DNA from: Pelodictyon luteolum DSM 273
GTDB lineage: Bacteria > Bacteroidota > Chlorobiia > Chlorobiales > Chlorobiaceae
Reading direction: 5' to 3'
NCBI RefSeq assembly: GCF_000012485.1
Contig: NC_007512.1
Location: forward strand, 807,001-871,000
Length of the DNA: 64,000 nucleotides
The notes below the pieces were generated by a model, which saw nothing but the letters and a program-made list of their open reading frames with translations, was not told where the DNA came from and made no database searches. Shown piece after piece: positions 32,068 through 42,776 of this stretch. The translations under genes were made by a program, and so were the position numbers. The stretch's first letter is position 1. Every line of letters starts with the position of its first letter.

Positions 32068-33711
32068 TTAGGGGTTTTGCTGGCTGCCGTCTTTCGATGG
32101 GCGCACAAAGAACACTCGTTCGCTCTCCACAACAACCTGGCCGGCGGGAAGATTCCTGCCCCGGCGGACATGTTTTTTCAGGGTCTGGATGACCGGGACC
32201 AGGCTGGAATGTTTGGCCGATGAATGCCATGCGGCGATGGAGGCTGCCTTGAGGATCTCATCGGTATGGTCCGGCCCCGACCCTCTCAGCACGCAGTGCG
32301 ATCCGGAGGCTCCCCGGGCGTGGAGCCAGATGTCGTCCGGCTTTGCATGCTTGAAGGTCAACAGGTCGTTGTTCAGGGCGTTTCTGCCGATGAAGAGGGT
32401 CGCCGTGTCGGAGATCCTGATGGTTCTGAAGGGTGTTGCGCTGTTTTTATTGCCCTTTCCCGACTGGAGGACTGATGCCCAGGGCTGTTGCTCCAGCTCC
32501 CTTTTGAACCGTGCGGCTTCGTGCGGGTTCCCGGGTTCCATGGAGCGCAGGAGTTCCTTCCCGATCGTTGCCTCCTGCCGCTCCAGCTCGGCTCTCCGTG
32601 TTTCCATGCCCTCCATGCTGCTCCTCGCTTTGGCTGCTTTTCTGAAGTAACGGGCCGCGTTCTGCTGCAGGCTGAGTTCCGGCTGCAGCGGGATGGTGAG
32701 GGAGGGGGTGCCCTCCCGGAAGATGTTTCCGACGGTTATCGACGAGGGGTCGGTGCGCTCCCGGTACAGCGAGGCGATGAGGAGGTGGCCGAAGGTTTCA
32801 TGCGTTGCGCCAAGTTCCTCCAGAGCCTTGGGGTCCATTGCTTCGAGCTCCGTCCTGATTTTTTTCAGGCGGGTTTCAATGGCGCCCTGCACCTCCTTCA
32901 TTTTTCCCTCGGTGTTCATCCTTCTGAGGGTTGCGGTGCTGTATGCCCTGAGCCCTTCAAGGACGCTCTCTGCCGCTTGCCCTCCAGCAACCGGGCAGGC
33001 GAGGATGCTGAACTTCGGCGTTCCCGATGCTGAAACAGGGAGATGCGGCGTAGGGTTCAGGAGCTCAAGGGCAAGGGCGCTGAACTGCAGGAAGAGGTTC
33101 TCTATCGAGATGTCGCCCCCGGCTCGCCGGAGGAGTTCCCGCCCGAGCGCCCGGTCGAATCCCGGCAGGCCCGCACCGGGATCCCTGCCGCTTTCTGCAT
33201 TCCGCTGGATGTGCCGGTAAAACAGTTCCGGTGACCCGGCCAGCTGCTGGAGCCCGACTGCGATGGAGGGCTTGTCTTCTCCCGGGATGTCCGGGTGTGG
33301 CGGCACGGTTTCTTTTCCGAACGTTCTCTGGACCCGGCCGTCGGGGGAGAGGAGGAGGACTGCTGTTTTGGCTGCGAACACCTGGATGGCGAGAGTGTGG
33401 CCATCGCCAAGGCTGATGCAGAGCTCCCTGTCCCGGGGGTGCATTGCTACTGCCCTGATTTTCATCTCCGCAACCTCATTCCAGAGGGTCGCGCTGTTGC
33501 TTTTTTTCCGGTGGTGCCCGTGCCGGGTGAAGAGGGAGACCTGCGGGCTGCGGGTGAAGATGACGAGCTCAATGGGTTCGCCGCCGGCGGTCGTGCAGCT
33601 GAGGGTCATTTCTCCCTCTGCCTGTGAATGGATGCCTTCGAGAATGCCGCCCTCCAGCGCCCGCTGGAGCTCGCCCTGTGCGTGAAGGAGTGTAAAGTAA
33701 TTGCGGTGCAT
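32068..33711 (-). CDS. RqcH/NFACT-family ribosome quality control protein
   Basis: This 547-residue protein has an N-terminal NFACT-N domain, a central helical coiled coil (about 260-420) and a C-terminal NFACT-R domain with [14 protein letters not shown] near 457. In bacteria RqcH binds stalled 50S-peptidyl-tRNA and adds alanine tails. The Fpg-like DR motif was not checked residue by residue. It is divergent from the dCMP deaminase gene. Confidence 0.87.
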   Translation of the reverse strand: MHRNYFTLLHAQGELQRALEGGILEGIHSQAEGEMTLSCTTAGGEPIELVIFTRSPQVSLFTRHGHHRKKSNSATLWNEVAEMKIRAVAMHPRDRELCISLGDGHTLAIQVFAAKTAVLLLSPDGRVQRTFGKETVPPHPDIPGEDKPSIAVGLQQLAGSPELFYRHIQRNAESGRDPGAGLPGFDRALGRELLRRAGGDISIENLFLQFSALALELLNPTPHLPVSASGTPKFSILACPVAGGQAAESVLEGLRAYSTATLRRMNTEGKMKEVQGAIETRLKKIRTELEAMDPKALEELGATHETFGHLLIASLYRERTDPSSITVGNIFREGTPSLTIPLQPELSLQQNAARYFRKAAKARSSMEGMETRRAELERQEATIGKELLRSMEPGNPHEAARFKRELEQQPWASVLQSGKGNKNSATPFRTIRISDTATLFIGRNALNNDLLTFKHAKPDDIWLHARGASGSHCVLRGSGPDHTDEILKAASIAAWHSSAKHSSLVPVIQTLKKHVRRGRNLPAGQVVVESERVFFVRPSKDGSQQNP

Positions 33712-33802
33712 CGGAGGCGAAAGGTTGCGTGTCGACGATCTTTTTCTCTATTTTAGAAAAAATGTCGGGTTTCTTTCACGAATGCTTGAAAATAAAAGGG
33801 TT

Positions 33803-34345
33803 ATGGCCGAAGAGACAACTGCCGGCTGCTGTTGCGGCAATGACGCGGGCGAAGGGAGCCGGGGGACTGAAAAACGGCTGGGATGGCATGAATATTTCAT
33901 GAGCGTCGCTCATCTGATTTCCCGCAGGGCAACCTGCACGAGGGGCCATATCGGCGCGGTCATCGTGCGCGACCACAGCATCCTCTCTACAGGATACAAC
34001 GGAGCGCCCTCCGGCCTGCCGCACTGCAACGAGACCAACTGCAGGATCTACCGCAGCACGCATCCCGACGGGACGGTGGAGGAGAACTGCGTGAACACCA
34101 TCCATGCTGAAATCAATGCCATCGCTCAGGCGGCCAAGCACGGGGTCTCCATCAGCGACTCCGACATATACATCACGGCAAGCCCCTGCATCCACTGTTT
34201 GAAGGTGCTCATCAACGTGGGCATCAAGACCATCTATTACGACAAGCCCTACAAGATCGAGCATATCGCCGAACTCCTGCGCCTTTCGGGCATCAGACTG
34301 GTGCAGGTGCATGTTGAAGAGGGCGATAAAGGCTGCACATGCTGA
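33803..34345 (+). CDS. dCMP deaminase / ComEB-family zinc deaminase
   Basis: The protein of about 180 residues has zinc motifs [11 protein letters not shown] and [11 protein letters not shown] (HAE and PCxxC) and the [14 protein letters not shown] segment characteristic of deoxycytidylate deaminases. It makes dUMP for thymidylate synthesis. The N-terminus is Cys-rich and the tail ends CTC. A start at 33782 is also possible, and neither has a well-spaced ribosome site. The end overlaps ribD by seven bases. Confidence 0.88.
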   Translation: MAEETTAGCCCGNDAGEGSRGTEKRLGWHEYFMSVAHLISRRATCTRGHIGAVIVRDHSILSTGYNGAPSGLPHCNETNCRIYRSTHPDGTVEENCVNTIHAEINAIAQAAKHGVSISDSDIYITASPCIHCLKVLINVGIKTIYYDKPYKIEHIAELLRLSGIRLVQVHVEEGDKGCTC

Positions 34346-35439
34346 CAGAGGCTGACGCCTGCCATATGGCCCGATGCATCGAGCTGGCACTCCAGGGCGC
34401 CGGCTCCGTCAGCCCGAACCCCATGGTCGGTTCCCTCATCGTGTGTGATGGCTCGGTCATCGGGGAAGGGTATCATATGCAGTGCGGCGGACCGCACGCC
34501 GAAGTGAACGCCATTGCCGCAGTTTCTGACCCGTCACTCCTTTCACGCAGCACCCTCTACGTCAACCTTGAGCCCTGTTCCCATTTCGGGCGAACGCCGC
34601 CCTGTTCCGATCTCATCATAGAGAAAATGATACCCCGGGTCGTCGTCGGGTGCCGCGACCCGAATCCGAAGGTTGCCGGCAGGGGGATTATGCGCCTCCG
34701 GGACAGCGGGGTCGATGTGTATGAAGGGGTGCTGGAAGCTGAGTGCCTGCGCCTGAACGAGGCGTTCATCACGAGTCATACGAAAGGCCGCCCGTTCGTG
34801 GCCCTGAAGATCGCCGAAACCCTTGACGGACGGATTGCAACTGCTGATGGCGCATCGAAATGGATTACCGGCAGCGAAGCCCGCAGGGAGGTCCACCGCC
34901 TCCGGAGCACGTATGATGCCGTGCTCGCCGGTGCGGCGACCGTGCTTCTGGACCGCGCGCAGCTGACTGTCCGCGACGTGGAGGGGCGGAATCCTCTCCG
35001 GGTGGTGCTGGACTCCGGGCTCCGGGTTCCGTTCGACGCTCCCGTCTTCAGCAGCGACGCCCCGACCCTGGTCTTTGCCGCCGGCAGGATGCAGGGCACC
35101 ACGGAGGCCTCGGCAGCCGAAAAGAAGGGGATTGAAGTGGTGTTCGTCCGTGAGGTCCCGGGAGGGCTCGATCTTTCTCAGGTGCTCCGGGAGCTGCACC
35201 GGCGCGACGTGCTTTCTCTCCTTGTCGAGTCGGGGAGCCGGCTTTCAGCCGCATTTGTCCGTGCCGGCCTTGCCGACAAGCTGCTGATGTTCATCGCCCC
35301 GAAACTCTTCGGCGCTGACGCCCTCCCCTCATTCGCACCCCTCGCAGTCGAGGCTCCCTCCGGGGCCGTCCAGCTCGAGTTCGGGCAATCGAAGGCGTTT
35401 GGCCGGGACATCCTGCTTGAAGCCTATTTCCAACCATAA
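34339..35439 (+). CDS. ribD: Bifunctional riboflavin deaminase/reductase RibD
   Basis: The 366-residue protein has an N-terminal deaminase domain ([25 protein letters not shown] zinc motifs; up to about 145) and a C-terminal reductase domain ([20 protein letters not shown]). It catalyses two successive steps of riboflavin synthesis after GTP cyclohydrolase II. The start overlaps the previous deaminase gene. ribE lies 2 kb downstream in the same direction. Confidence 0.95.
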   Translation: MLTEADACHMARCIELALQGAGSVSPNPMVGSLIVCDGSVIGEGYHMQCGGPHAEVNAIAAVSDPSLLSRSTLYVNLEPCSHFGRTPPCSDLIIEKMIPRVVVGCRDPNPKVAGRGIMRLRDSGVDVYEGVLEAECLRLNEAFITSHTKGRPFVALKIAETLDGRIATADGASKWITGSEARREVHRLRSTYDAVLAGAATVLLDRAQLTVRDVEGRNPLRVVLDSGLRVPFDAPVFSSDAPTLVFAAGRMQGTTEASAAEKKGIEVVFVREVPGGLDLSQVLRELHRRDVLSLLVESGSRLSAAFVRAGLADKLLMFIAPKLFGADALPSFAPLAVEAPSGAVQLEFGQSKAFGRDILLEAYFQP

Positions 35440-35458
35440 TCAACCGGGAGACTTTCCG

Positions 35459-35875
35459 ATGCTTGAGCGATTCGTCAACAACAGCGACTTGGGTAAACTC
35501 CTGCTGCGCATCTCTGTCGGCGGCCTGATGCTGTTCCATGGGGTGCATAAACTCCAGCACGGCTACGCTTTCCTTGCCGGGATGCTGGAAAAGGCCGACC
35601 TGCCGGCCTATCTCTCCCACGGCATCCTCGTTGGTGAGATCCTGGCTCCGCTCTTCATCGTCCTCGGCCTCTATACCCGTCTTGCCGCCCTTACCGAGGC
35701 ATTCGTCATGGTGATGGCCGTCTATCTGGCACACATGAAGGACCTTACCTCTTTTTCCGAGCACGGCGGCTACGTCCTTGAGCTTCAAGCGCTTTTCCTT
35801 TTCGGCTCCCTCGCCATCTTTTTTCTCGGGGCGGGCAGGTTCGCATTTTCTAAAGGCAGCGGCCTCTGGAAATAG
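35459..35875 (+). CDS. DoxX-family membrane protein
   Basis: The 138-residue protein has four TM helices and the DoxX signature [19 protein letters not shown] near the N-terminus and [19 protein letters not shown] in the middle. DoxX proteins are linked to oxidative or sulfur metabolism; the role here is unknown. The start has GGGAG before ATG. Confidence 0.87.
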   Translation: MLERFVNNSDLGKLLLRISVGGLMLFHGVHKLQHGYAFLAGMLEKADLPAYLSHGILVGEILAPLFIVLGLYTRLAALTEAFVMVMAVYLAHMKDLTSFSEHGGYVLELQALFLFGSLAIFFLGAGRFAFSKGSGLWK

Positions 35876-35881
35876 GGGAGC

Positions 35882-36673
35882 GTGGTGAAGGAACTCTCCA
35901 TCGACATCCGCAGCGTCACCGCATACCGCGGCGGAAGACGGGTACTGTCCGGTTTTTCTTTCCAGCAGGAGGCCGGGGTGCATACGGCAATCCTCGGTCC
36001 GAACGGATCGGGGAAGAGCACGCTCCTGCAGCTTGCAGCCTGCGAGCTCTACCCGGTCGATATGGCGGAGAGCTCCCTTGAGGTCTTCGGCCGCCGGAAC
36101 TGGGATGTCAACCTGCTTCGCCGGCGCCAGGGCATCATCTCCCATGACCTGCAGTCGCACTACCTCCCGGGAACGAGGGGTCTCGATGTGGTGCTTTCAG
36201 GGGCCAGGGCGAGCATCGGTACCTGGGCGCATCAGGAGTTCAGCGCCGACGAGATGAGCCGGGCGGAAGTACTCATGAACGAACTCGGCCTCAGCGGCCT
36301 TCGGGAGCGCAGGTTTGGTGACCTCTCGACCGGTGAGCAGCGTCGCTTCATCCTCGCCCGTGCGCTCTTTCTGGACCCCGAACTGCTGCTGTTCGATGAG
36401 CCGACCTCCGGACTTGACCTCAGTGCCGCATTCCACTACCTCAAGACACTTCGCCGGCTGATGCAGCGGGAGAAAACGGTGCTTCTCGTGACCCATCATG
36501 TCCATGAGATACCTCCCGAAATCGGCCGGGTGGTGCATATGAAGGAGGGGCGCATTGTCGCCGACGGTCCGAAAGAGACCATGCTCACCGCGCCGCTTCT
36601 TTCTGAACTGTTCGATGTCCCGTTGCGGGTTGCCGCCGTGGAGGGCTGGTATCAGGTTTTTCCGGGGGACTGA
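35882..36673 (+). CDS. ABC transporter ATP-binding protein
   Basis: The 263-residue protein has Walker A GPNGSGKS (38-45), signature LSTGEQRR (about 147), Walker B LLLFDEPTSGLD and switch His in LLVTHHVHEI. It most resembles ModF/PhT-type or iron-type importers' ATPases. No permease is adjacent, so the partner is unknown. Starts at GTG. Confidence 0.88.
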   Translation: MVKELSIDIRSVTAYRGGRRVLSGFSFQQEAGVHTAILGPNGSGKSTLLQLAACELYPVDMAESSLEVFGRRNWDVNLLRRRQGIISHDLQSHYLPGTRGLDVVLSGARASIGTWAHQEFSADEMSRAEVLMNELGLSGLRERRFGDLSTGEQRRFILARALFLDPELLLFDEPTSGLDLSAAFHYLKTLRRLMQREKTVLLVTHHVHEIPPEIGRVVHMKEGRIVADGPKETMLTAPLLSELFDVPLRVAAVEGWYQVFPGD

Positions 36674-36751
36674 GGGGAACTCTCTGCGTTGACAGACGGT
36701 TCGTTTCTCCTCGGAGTCTTTTTTTTTTTCAAACCAATCAATGATTTGTTT

Positions 36752-37252
36752 ATGGCCACCATCACCCTCAAGGGCAACCCTGTACACACCTCCGGAACCC
36801 TTCCGGCCGTCGGCACTGAAGCTCCTTTTTTCTGCCTCGTGAAAACCGATCTCAGTGAAGCCGGTCCTGCTGATTTTGCCGGACGCCGTATGGTGCTCAA
36901 CATTTTTCCGAGTCTGGATACAGCAGTCTGCGCTGCTTCCGTCAGGCGCTTCAACCAGGAAGCCGCAGCACTCGACAACACGGTCGTGCTCTGTATTTCA
37001 GCAGATCTTCCCTTCGCCCACAACCGGTTCTGCGAGCTTGAGGGGCTGACGGATGTCATTGCGCTTTCCGTGTTCCGTTCCCCCGAGTTCGGCCGCGATT
37101 ATGGCGTGACCCTCACCGACGGACCGCTGAAGGGCCTGCTTTCACGAGCCGTGGTCGTAGTCGACGCAGACGGACGTGTGGCATACAGCGAGCAGGTGCC
37201 CGAAATCGTGCAGGAACCCGACTACGCAGCAGCCCTCAAGGCACTGCAGTGA
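36752..37252 (+). CDS. tpx: Thiol peroxidase (Tpx)
   Basis: This 166-residue atypical two-Cys peroxiredoxin has its peroxidatic Cys at 60 (SLDTAVCAASVRRF) and resolving Cys at 94 (NRFCELEG). It reduces peroxides with thioredoxin. Family length is about 165. The ATG at 36752 is preferred; an open frame runs 63 bases upstream. A T-rich stretch with a pure T run precedes the gene. Confidence 0.95.
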   Translation: MATITLKGNPVHTSGTLPAVGTEAPFFCLVKTDLSEAGPADFAGRRMVLNIFPSLDTAVCAASVRRFNQEAAALDNTVVLCISADLPFAHNRFCELEGLTDVIALSVFRSPEFGRDYGVTLTDGPLKGLLSRAVVVVDADGRVAYSEQVPEIVQEPDYAAALKALQ

Positions 37253-37329
37253 GCTGAGGTTCTGTTTTTATCCAGAGAGAGAGAGAGAGAGGTGCCGGCC
37301 GTGAAGCCGGCACTCTTTCGTTGTGCGGC

Positions 37330-37360
37330 TTTGCCGGCAACGGGCGGGGCGATATATTGG
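37330..37360 (+). promoter_or_regulatory. Promoter TTTG-N19-TATATTGG before ribE
   Basis: TTTG at 37330-37333 and TATATTGG at 37353-37360 are separated by exactly 19 bases, as at 19275-19305. The ATG of ribE follows at 37388. A (GA)n run at about 37275-37292 lies just upstream. Confidence 0.65.
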
Positions 37361-37387
37361 GGAAAACTGCAAACAGGAAGGAAAGCA

Positions 37388-38041
37388 ATGTTCACCGGAA
37401 TAATCAAGGATGTCGGCCGCGTTCAGGGGCTTTCCCGTCAAAAGGGGGGCCTCCGGCTCCGTGTCCGTCACAGCGGAGCAGAGAGCCTTGAAGGCCTCTC
37501 GGTCGATGAAAGTGTCAGCATCAACGGTGCCTGCCAGACCGTCGTCCGGGTTGAGGCGCACTCGTTCGAGGTCGATACCGTCGAGGAGACGCTGAAGAAA
37601 ACGAGCCTCGGAGACCTCCATGAGGGCTCGCTGGTGAACCTTGAGCGCGCGCTCCGCCCCATCGACCGGCTCGGCGGGCATTTTGTCCTCGGCCATGTCG
37701 ACTGCACCGCTCCGGTATCCTCGGTACGTGATCTCGGAAGCAGCCGCGAGATCTCGGTCACCTTCCCCGAAGCGTTCTCCCCCCTGATCGTTTCTGCCGG
37801 TTCCATCACCATCGACGGAGTCAGCCTCACGGTTGCGCGTCTCGATGGGCTCCGTTTCACCGTCGCCCTCATTCCCTATACTTTCGCCCATACTACCCTT
37901 AACGCCCTCGTGGCGGGGAGCCGGGTCAACCTGGAGTTCGACATCCTTGGCAAATATGTGGCGCGCCAAACCGGTTCGGGCGTTTCACAGGCCGACGGAT
38001 CAGTAATCAGCGAGGCATGGCTGCAGGAGAGGGGGTTCTAG
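37388..38041 (+). CDS. ribE: Riboflavin synthase alpha chain
   Basis: This 217-residue protein starts MFTGIIKDVGRV and has two similar lumazine-binding repeats, with SINGACQTVV in the first and TIDGVSLTV in the second. It converts two molecules of dimethylribityllumazine to riboflavin and one pyrimidine. GGAAGGAAAG lies before the ATG. It is followed directly by rarA, whose GTG is adjacent to its stop. Confidence 0.95.
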   Translation: MFTGIIKDVGRVQGLSRQKGGLRLRVRHSGAESLEGLSVDESVSINGACQTVVRVEAHSFEVDTVEETLKKTSLGDLHEGSLVNLERALRPIDRLGGHFVLGHVDCTAPVSSVRDLGSSREISVTFPEAFSPLIVSAGSITIDGVSLTVARLDGLRFTVALIPYTFAHTTLNALVAGSRVNLEFDILGKYVARQTGSGVSQADGSVISEAWLQERGF

Positions 38042-39415
38042 GTGGCAGCTCCGAAGGACAGCCAGCCGGACCTTTTCGGCTCACCTCCGCCCTCTTCGGG
38101 TGCCGGCGCGTTCCAGCCGCTTGCCGAGCGGGTTCGGCCCCAAAGCATCGATGAGATGGCCGGCCAGGAGCACCTTGTCGGCCCCATGGGGCCGCTGCGG
38201 CGCTTTCTCGGCGGGGGGCAGCTGCCCTCCATGATCTTCTGGGGGCCTCCCGGATCGGGCAAGACCACCCTTGCGGAAATCTGCGCCTCGGCGCTCGACT
38301 TCCGCTTCGAGCAGCTTTCCGCCATCGAGTCCGGTGTGAAGGACGTGCGCAGGGTGCTTGAAAACGCTGCATCCTCAAGGGCAAGGGGGATCCGCACCCT
38401 GCTTTTCATCGACGAGATCCACCGATTCAACAAGTCGCAGCAGGATACGCTCCTGCACGCCATTGAACAGGGTGTGGTTGTGCTGATCGGCGCGACTACG
38501 GAAAACCCCTCGTTCGAAATCAACGCCGCCCTGCTCAGCAGGATGCAGGTCTATACCCTTAAATCCCTCGGCCCTGAAGACATCCGCCTGGTCGTTACCC
38601 GGGCCCTTTCAGTCGATCCGCTGTTCCGGGACCGCCATGTGCAGGTGGAGGACATGGAGTTCCTCCTCCGGTTTTCTGGAGGTGACGCCCGAAAGGCACT
38701 CAACGCCCTTGAGGCTGCGTTTCTGCTTATTGCGGAGGATGAGGATCCGGCGCTTATCGGCAGAGATCTCTTGGAGCGCGCGCTCCAGCACCGTGCACCG
38801 ATTTATGACCATGGCGGGGAGGCGCATTACAATACTGTCTCTGCCTTCATCAAGTCCATGCGGGGTTCCGACCCCGATGCCGCATTGTTCTGGCTTGCCC
38901 GCATGATTGAAGGGGGAGAGGATCCCCGCTTCATTGCCCGGCGCCTTGTCATATTCGCCAGCGAGGATATCGGCAACGCCGATCCCTACGCCATAACCCT
39001 CGCCGTATCTGTTTTTCAGGCGGTTACATTGATCGGCATGCCGGAAGCCCGCATCAACCTTGCCCAGGGGGTGACCTATCTGGCCTCGTGCCCGAAGTCG
39101 AACGCATCATACATTGCCGTCAACCAGGCCCTTGCGGAGTCTGCCTCGCTGCAGGACCTTGCGGTGCCGAAGCACCTCTGCAATGCCCCGACGAAGTTCA
39201 TGAAGCAGGAGGGCTATGGGGCCGGTTACCGCTACCCGCACGATTTTCCGAACCATTTTGTCCGTGAACGGTATTTCCCGGACGGTATGGAACCAAAACC
39301 CTACTACCGCCCCGTCGAAGAGGGGAGGGAGAAGTACCTCGCCGAACGCCTCCGCTCGCTCTGGGACGACCGGTACGGTGCCCCGGACACCGAGAACGCA
39401 ACCACAAATTCCTGA
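38042..39415 (+). CDS. rarA: Replication-associated recombination ATPase RarA/MgsA
   Basis: The 457-residue AAA+ protein has Walker [10 protein letters not shown] (about 63-71), Walker [13 protein letters not shown] and the C-terminal MgsA domain ([35 protein letters not shown]). RarA acts at stalled replication forks. The start is GTG with no gap to ribE. Confidence 0.94.
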   Translation: MAAPKDSQPDLFGSPPPSSGAGAFQPLAERVRPQSIDEMAGQEHLVGPMGPLRRFLGGGQLPSMIFWGPPGSGKTTLAEICASALDFRFEQLSAIESGVKDVRRVLENAASSRARGIRTLLFIDEIHRFNKSQQDTLLHAIEQGVVVLIGATTENPSFEINAALLSRMQVYTLKSLGPEDIRLVVTRALSVDPLFRDRHVQVEDMEFLLRFSGGDARKALNALEAAFLLIAEDEDPALIGRDLLERALQHRAPIYDHGGEAHYNTVSAFIKSMRGSDPDAALFWLARMIEGGEDPRFIARRLVIFASEDIGNADPYAITLAVSVFQAVTLIGMPEARINLAQGVTYLASCPKSNASYIAVNQALAESASLQDLAVPKHLCNAPTKFMKQEGYGAGYRYPHDFPNHFVRERYFPDGMEPKPYYRPVEEGREKYLAERLRSLWDDRYGAPDTENATTNS

Positions 39416-39421
39416 ACGCCG

Positions 39422-40813
39422 ATGTTCCGCCTTTCCACCCTTACGGTTCTTCTCTGCGCCCTGCTCATGCCTCTCGTTGCCCATGCAGCGCCGGGTTCCC
39501 CCGATACCCCGCAGGCCCCCCTCCGGGTGTCGGTCGCCGATGCCGTCCGTATAGGAATGGAGAAGAGCCGCCGGCTGGAGATCGCCCGGCTTGAATGCGA
39601 CATGAGCGCGGCAAAAGTCCGCGAGGCATGGTCGCCGGTCCTTCCGCAGCTGAGCTCCGGGTTCACCTACACCCGCTCGCTGAAGTCTTCGGTGCTTTTT
39701 TTTCCCTCATCATTTGGAGCCCTCGAGGGTAATCAGTCGGGATTCACGCCGATCAACATCAGTGCCGACAACTCCGGCAAGGCTACCCTGGACCTCCAGC
39801 AGTCCCTTTTCAACGGTACGGCGTTTGCCGGCATCCGGGGTGCCGGGATCGTGAAGAAAATCAGTGCCGAGGCATACCGCGATGCGGAGGCCGCCGTAGT
39901 GTCGGATATCAGGATGGCCTACTTCGACGCCCTCATATCGCGCGATCAGCTGCAGCTTGTCCAGGACAGCATCGAGCGCTGGGAAGAGGCCAGGAAGGAT
40001 ACCGGGGCGATGTTCCGTCAGGGCGTGGCAGCCGACATCGATACCCTGAAAGCCTATCTCTCGGTCGAAAACCTCCGCCCCGACCTCATCCAGGCAGAAA
40101 ACAGGGTCCTGAACACCATGACCCGCCTGAAGAACGCAATGGGCCTTGATCCCGCCGTTCCGCTCGCGCTGAGTGACTCTCTCTCGGTTCCGGTGGCGAC
40201 CTATCCCGCCGATGCCGCCATTGCCTGGCGTGAAGCACTCCGGGCAAGGCCGGACGTCCGCCAGCTCGAACTGCAGGTCGAGGCCGAGCGCGAAAAAATC
40301 AGTGCGGCCCGGGCCGAACGGCTCCCTACCCTGACAGCATTCGGCGAACTTGCTTCCCAGTCCGCCTTCAACGATGACACCGACATCCAGGACTCCGCCT
40401 GGCCGGTCTCCTCGTCGGTCGGTCTGCAGGTCAGCCTGCCGATATTCACCGGGTACCGGATCAGTTCGAGGGTGGAGCAGGCAAAGATTGCCAGGTTTCA
40501 GTCCATGGCGCGGCTCGAGGACCTGAAGGCCAACGTGCTGGCTGAGCTGGAGGTGCGACTTTCGAATATGCGGGAGGCCCGCAAACGCATTGATGTGCAG
40601 TCGAAGACCATCGGGATGGCGGAGCGGAGTTACCGGATCTCGCTCTTGCGGTTCCGTGAAGGGGTTGGTTCACGCCTTGAACTGACGGACGCCGAACTGC
40701 AGCTGAACAAAGCCCGTACCAACTACCTGCAGGCGGTCTACGACTGCCTGTCGGCAGATGTTGCGCTTGATCGTTCGCTCGGCCGCACGCCATCTCCTGC
40801 CGGAGAGAACTGA
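39422..40813 (+). CDS. TolC-like outer-membrane efflux protein
   Basis: This 463-residue protein has a signal peptide (about 1-22) and two OEP domain repeats (VSVADAVRIGMEKSRRLEIA start; second from about 245). Unlike the one at 17861, it has no adaptor or pump gene next to it, so its partners lie elsewhere. Its 3' end overlaps the opposite methyltransferase gene by 76 bases. Confidence 0.88.
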   Translation: MFRLSTLTVLLCALLMPLVAHAAPGSPDTPQAPLRVSVADAVRIGMEKSRRLEIARLECDMSAAKVREAWSPVLPQLSSGFTYTRSLKSSVLFFPSSFGALEGNQSGFTPINISADNSGKATLDLQQSLFNGTAFAGIRGAGIVKKISAEAYRDAEAAVVSDIRMAYFDALISRDQLQLVQDSIERWEEARKDTGAMFRQGVAADIDTLKAYLSVENLRPDLIQAENRVLNTMTRLKNAMGLDPAVPLALSDSLSVPVATYPADAAIAWREALRARPDVRQLELQVEAEREKISAARAERLPTLTAFGELASQSAFNDDTDIQDSAWPVSSSVGLQVSLPIFTGYRISSRVEQAKIARFQSMARLEDLKANVLAELEVRLSNMREARKRIDVQSKTIGMAERSYRISLLRFREGVGSRLELTDAELQLNKARTNYLQAVYDCLSADVALDRSLGRTPSPAGEN

Positions 40814-41730
40814 ACGCCGGGAGCTTCTTTTCCTCTCCGGAACTCCCGGACGATGCCCGCCCCGTCCTCCGTTTTCAGCATGCCCCGAAGGGCGAAGAGT
40901 CCACCCTTCAGAAGCGCCAGCGCTTTTCTTCCCGCATGCATTCCTTGTTTTCCTCTCCTGCACCGCAGTTCCTCGCTCATGTAGGCATTGAAGAGGGCAT
41001 CGGGCGCCCACGCCTTGAATGTCATCCGCCTCAGTCCGTATGTTTCTGCCAGCCGTTCCAGCGTCCCCGACGGGAAATGCCACAGGTGGCGCGGGGCATC
41101 CCACGCCACCCAGTCTGGACCGTAATGGGCTGCGTCAAGTCCGGATGGGTTGGGGAGGGCGATAAGGAGACGGCCTTCGGGGGCGAGGAGCCGGGAGAGC
41201 TGTTCGAGGGCGGCATCAAGCTCAGGGAGATGTTCGAGCGCATGCCAGAGCACGATCCGCTGGAACGGCCCGGAAAGCGGAGGAAGGTCGCTGAGTGAAG
41301 GGTAGAGGGTGAGTTTGAAGCGCTCACGGGCGAACGATGCCGAGGCGGGGTCCGGCTCGATGCCGATCATATTGCTGCGGCTGAACCCGTGATGGAGGGC
41401 CAGGTGTTCCAGCAGGGTGCCGCGGGCGCAGCCGATTTCAAGCACACGGGCTTTTCCAGGATCGGTTATGCCTTTTGCCACGAGCCGGGCCCTTCGGTGG
41501 AGGAGCAGGGCTGATGCCGCAAGGTACAGTCTGTCAGGAATGCTCTCGGCCTTTTGCAGATGGGGTGAGTAGGCGTTGTGGCGGTAGTGGGCGGCCATCT
41601 CAAGCGGACCCGGTGGATCCAGAAGGCTGATGATGCCGGTTTCGGGGTCAAGGGCGAGCGGCCAGCAGTCGCCCTTTTCCGGGGTAAACCGGTCGGGGAC
41701 GGTGAGGAACGGGACAGGATCAATCGGCAC
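40738..41730 (-). CDS. SAM-dependent methyltransferase
   Basis: This 330-residue protein has a class I methyltransferase core: motif I VLEIGCARGTLLEHL near 94-108, IVLWHALEHLPE (motif post II) and a LLIALPNPSG strand. The fold resembles small-molecule or polysaccharide methyltransferases with an N-terminal extension; the substrate is unknown. The C-terminal tail overlaps the opposite TolC-like gene. It begins five bases before the HIT gene's end. Confidence 0.82.
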   Translation of the reverse strand: MPIDPVPFLTVPDRFTPEKGDCWPLALDPETGIISLLDPPGPLEMAAHYRHNAYSPHLQKAESIPDRLYLAASALLLHRRARLVAKGITDPGKARVLEIGCARGTLLEHLALHHGFSRSNMIGIEPDPASASFARERFKLTLYPSLSDLPPLSGPFQRIVLWHALEHLPELDAALEQLSRLLAPEGRLLIALPNPSGLDAAHYGPDWVAWDAPRHLWHFPSGTLERLAETYGLRRMTFKAWAPDALFNAYMSEELRCRRGKQGMHAGRKALALLKGGLFALRGMLKTEDGAGIVREFRRGKEAPGVQFSPAGDGVRPSERSSATSADRQS

Positions 41731-41735
41731 GGTCT

Positions 41736-42254
41736 CTAGTCGGCGGATTCTTCGAGCAGGTCCCCGATTGCCTGTTTCAGGTTCCGGTAGAGGGCATGCA
41801 TGTCGTTGCTCAGCACCTTGGCGTCTGCCAGTACCGGCATGAAGTTGGTGTCGCCCTCCCAGCGGGGAACGATGTGGAAGTGGATATGGGTGTCGACGCT
41901 GCCGCCGGCCACGCGGCCGAGGTTGGCGCCGAAGTTGATGCCCTGGGGACGGAGGGTGCGCTCTAAAGCCTTGATGGCGAGGTCGGTGAGTTCCATGACC
42001 TCGAGTTTCGTTGCCGCGTCAAGCCCCGAGAACTCTGCGGTCTGCAGGTAGGGGATCACCATGAGGTGCCCGCAGTTGTAGGGGTAGAGGTTCATGATGA
42101 TGAAGCAGTGCTCTGCGCGGTGAAGCACGAAGCGCTCCTCGTCCTCTTCCGGGGGAATGTCGGCGAACACCGAGCGCGAGGGGTCCGTCGGTGTTTTTTC
42201 GTCCTTGAAGGACTGCATGTAGGTTTCGCGCCACGGGGAGTACATTCTCTGCAT
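41736..42254 (-). CDS. HIT-family nucleotide hydrolase/phosphorylase
   Basis: This 172-residue protein has the histidine triad THIHFHIVPRW near residue 121-130 and a preceding LYPYNCGHLMVIPYLQ segment typical of AP4A-phosphorylase-like HIT proteins. The middle His is catalytic. An alternative start lies three codons later. It is the last conserved gene before the island. Confidence 0.92.
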   Translation of the reverse strand: MQRMYSPWRETYMQSFKDEKTPTDPSRSVFADIPPEEDEERFVLHRAEHCFIIMNLYPYNCGHLMVIPYLQTAEFSGLDAATKLEVMELTDLAIKALERTLRPQGINFGANLGRVAGGSVDTHIHFHIVPRWEGDTNFMPVLADAKVLSNDMHALYRNLKQAIGDLLEESAD

Positions 42255-42285
42255 CGTTACGAGGATCTTCGAATGGTGGTTAGTT

Positions 42286-42308
42286 GTACCAACGGTGGGA
42301 ATCGAAAC
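42286..42308 (+). repeat. Degenerate copy of the tRNA-Leu 3' end (candidate attachment-site remnant)
   Basis: The 23 bases match 45976-45998, which is the 3' end of the tRNA-Leu(CAA) gene, at 20 positions and in the same orientation. The T-arm core (GGTGGGA.TCGAA) is preserved. The two copies bracket a 3.7-kb region of decayed accessory genes, as in tRNA-targeted integration. Confidence 0.65.
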
Positions 42309-42776
42309 ATCAATGGGGGGGTAAGGCTTTTATGCTGTGCAGTTCTTTTTGTACCCCTGAAAATGCCCCTCAATACACACCTCGTTCAATCAATTCAAAA
42401 TATATCTAAAAGCTGGTAGAATCCCTCCTGATGATTCCGGGGGTCATGCTACCCTGATTCGCCCGCAGCCCGGTACCCGGTTCAGTCAACCCATGCGGGG
42501 GGGGTGCCAGCTATTCAATTGAGATCCGAGCATTGAGGCACCGAGGCGCAAGGACCTCTCTGTCGGAGCTGGCGCAGGCTATCAGGAACAGCAACCACAG
42601 CTCGCTTGTGAAGAATGCGGATGATGATGCAGGCGGGAGAGCGGGCAGGGTGGTGATCATGGCGGACAGTACGGATCCCTGGCAAGAAGCCGTATCTGCT
42701 GCAGCCGATGCTGTTCCAGCTGGAGGGGCTGCTCAAGGCGATTGAGAAGACGGAGGCGCTGGAATTCCTTGATGCG
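42309..42776. other. Left part of the island, no intact gene
   Basis: I see no intact gene. A stretch near 42351-42370 (GTACCCCTGAAAATGCCCCT) resembles 45841-45860 near the right edge (15 of 20 positions), and the two lie at like distances from the tRNA-end repeats. The right part (about 42650-42776) carries the decayed C-terminal half of the KilA-N gene, with RIKEFQRL readable on the minus strand. Confidence 0.5.

Noticed and set aside
37273-37294. Run of GA dinucleotides before ribE
   Set aside because: It is a simple repeat with no sign of function; the promoter lies downstream of it.
40738-40813. Error in the end of the TolC-like or methyltransferase gene
   Set aside because: The 76-base overlap is convergent, both frames are intact, and neither shows a break.
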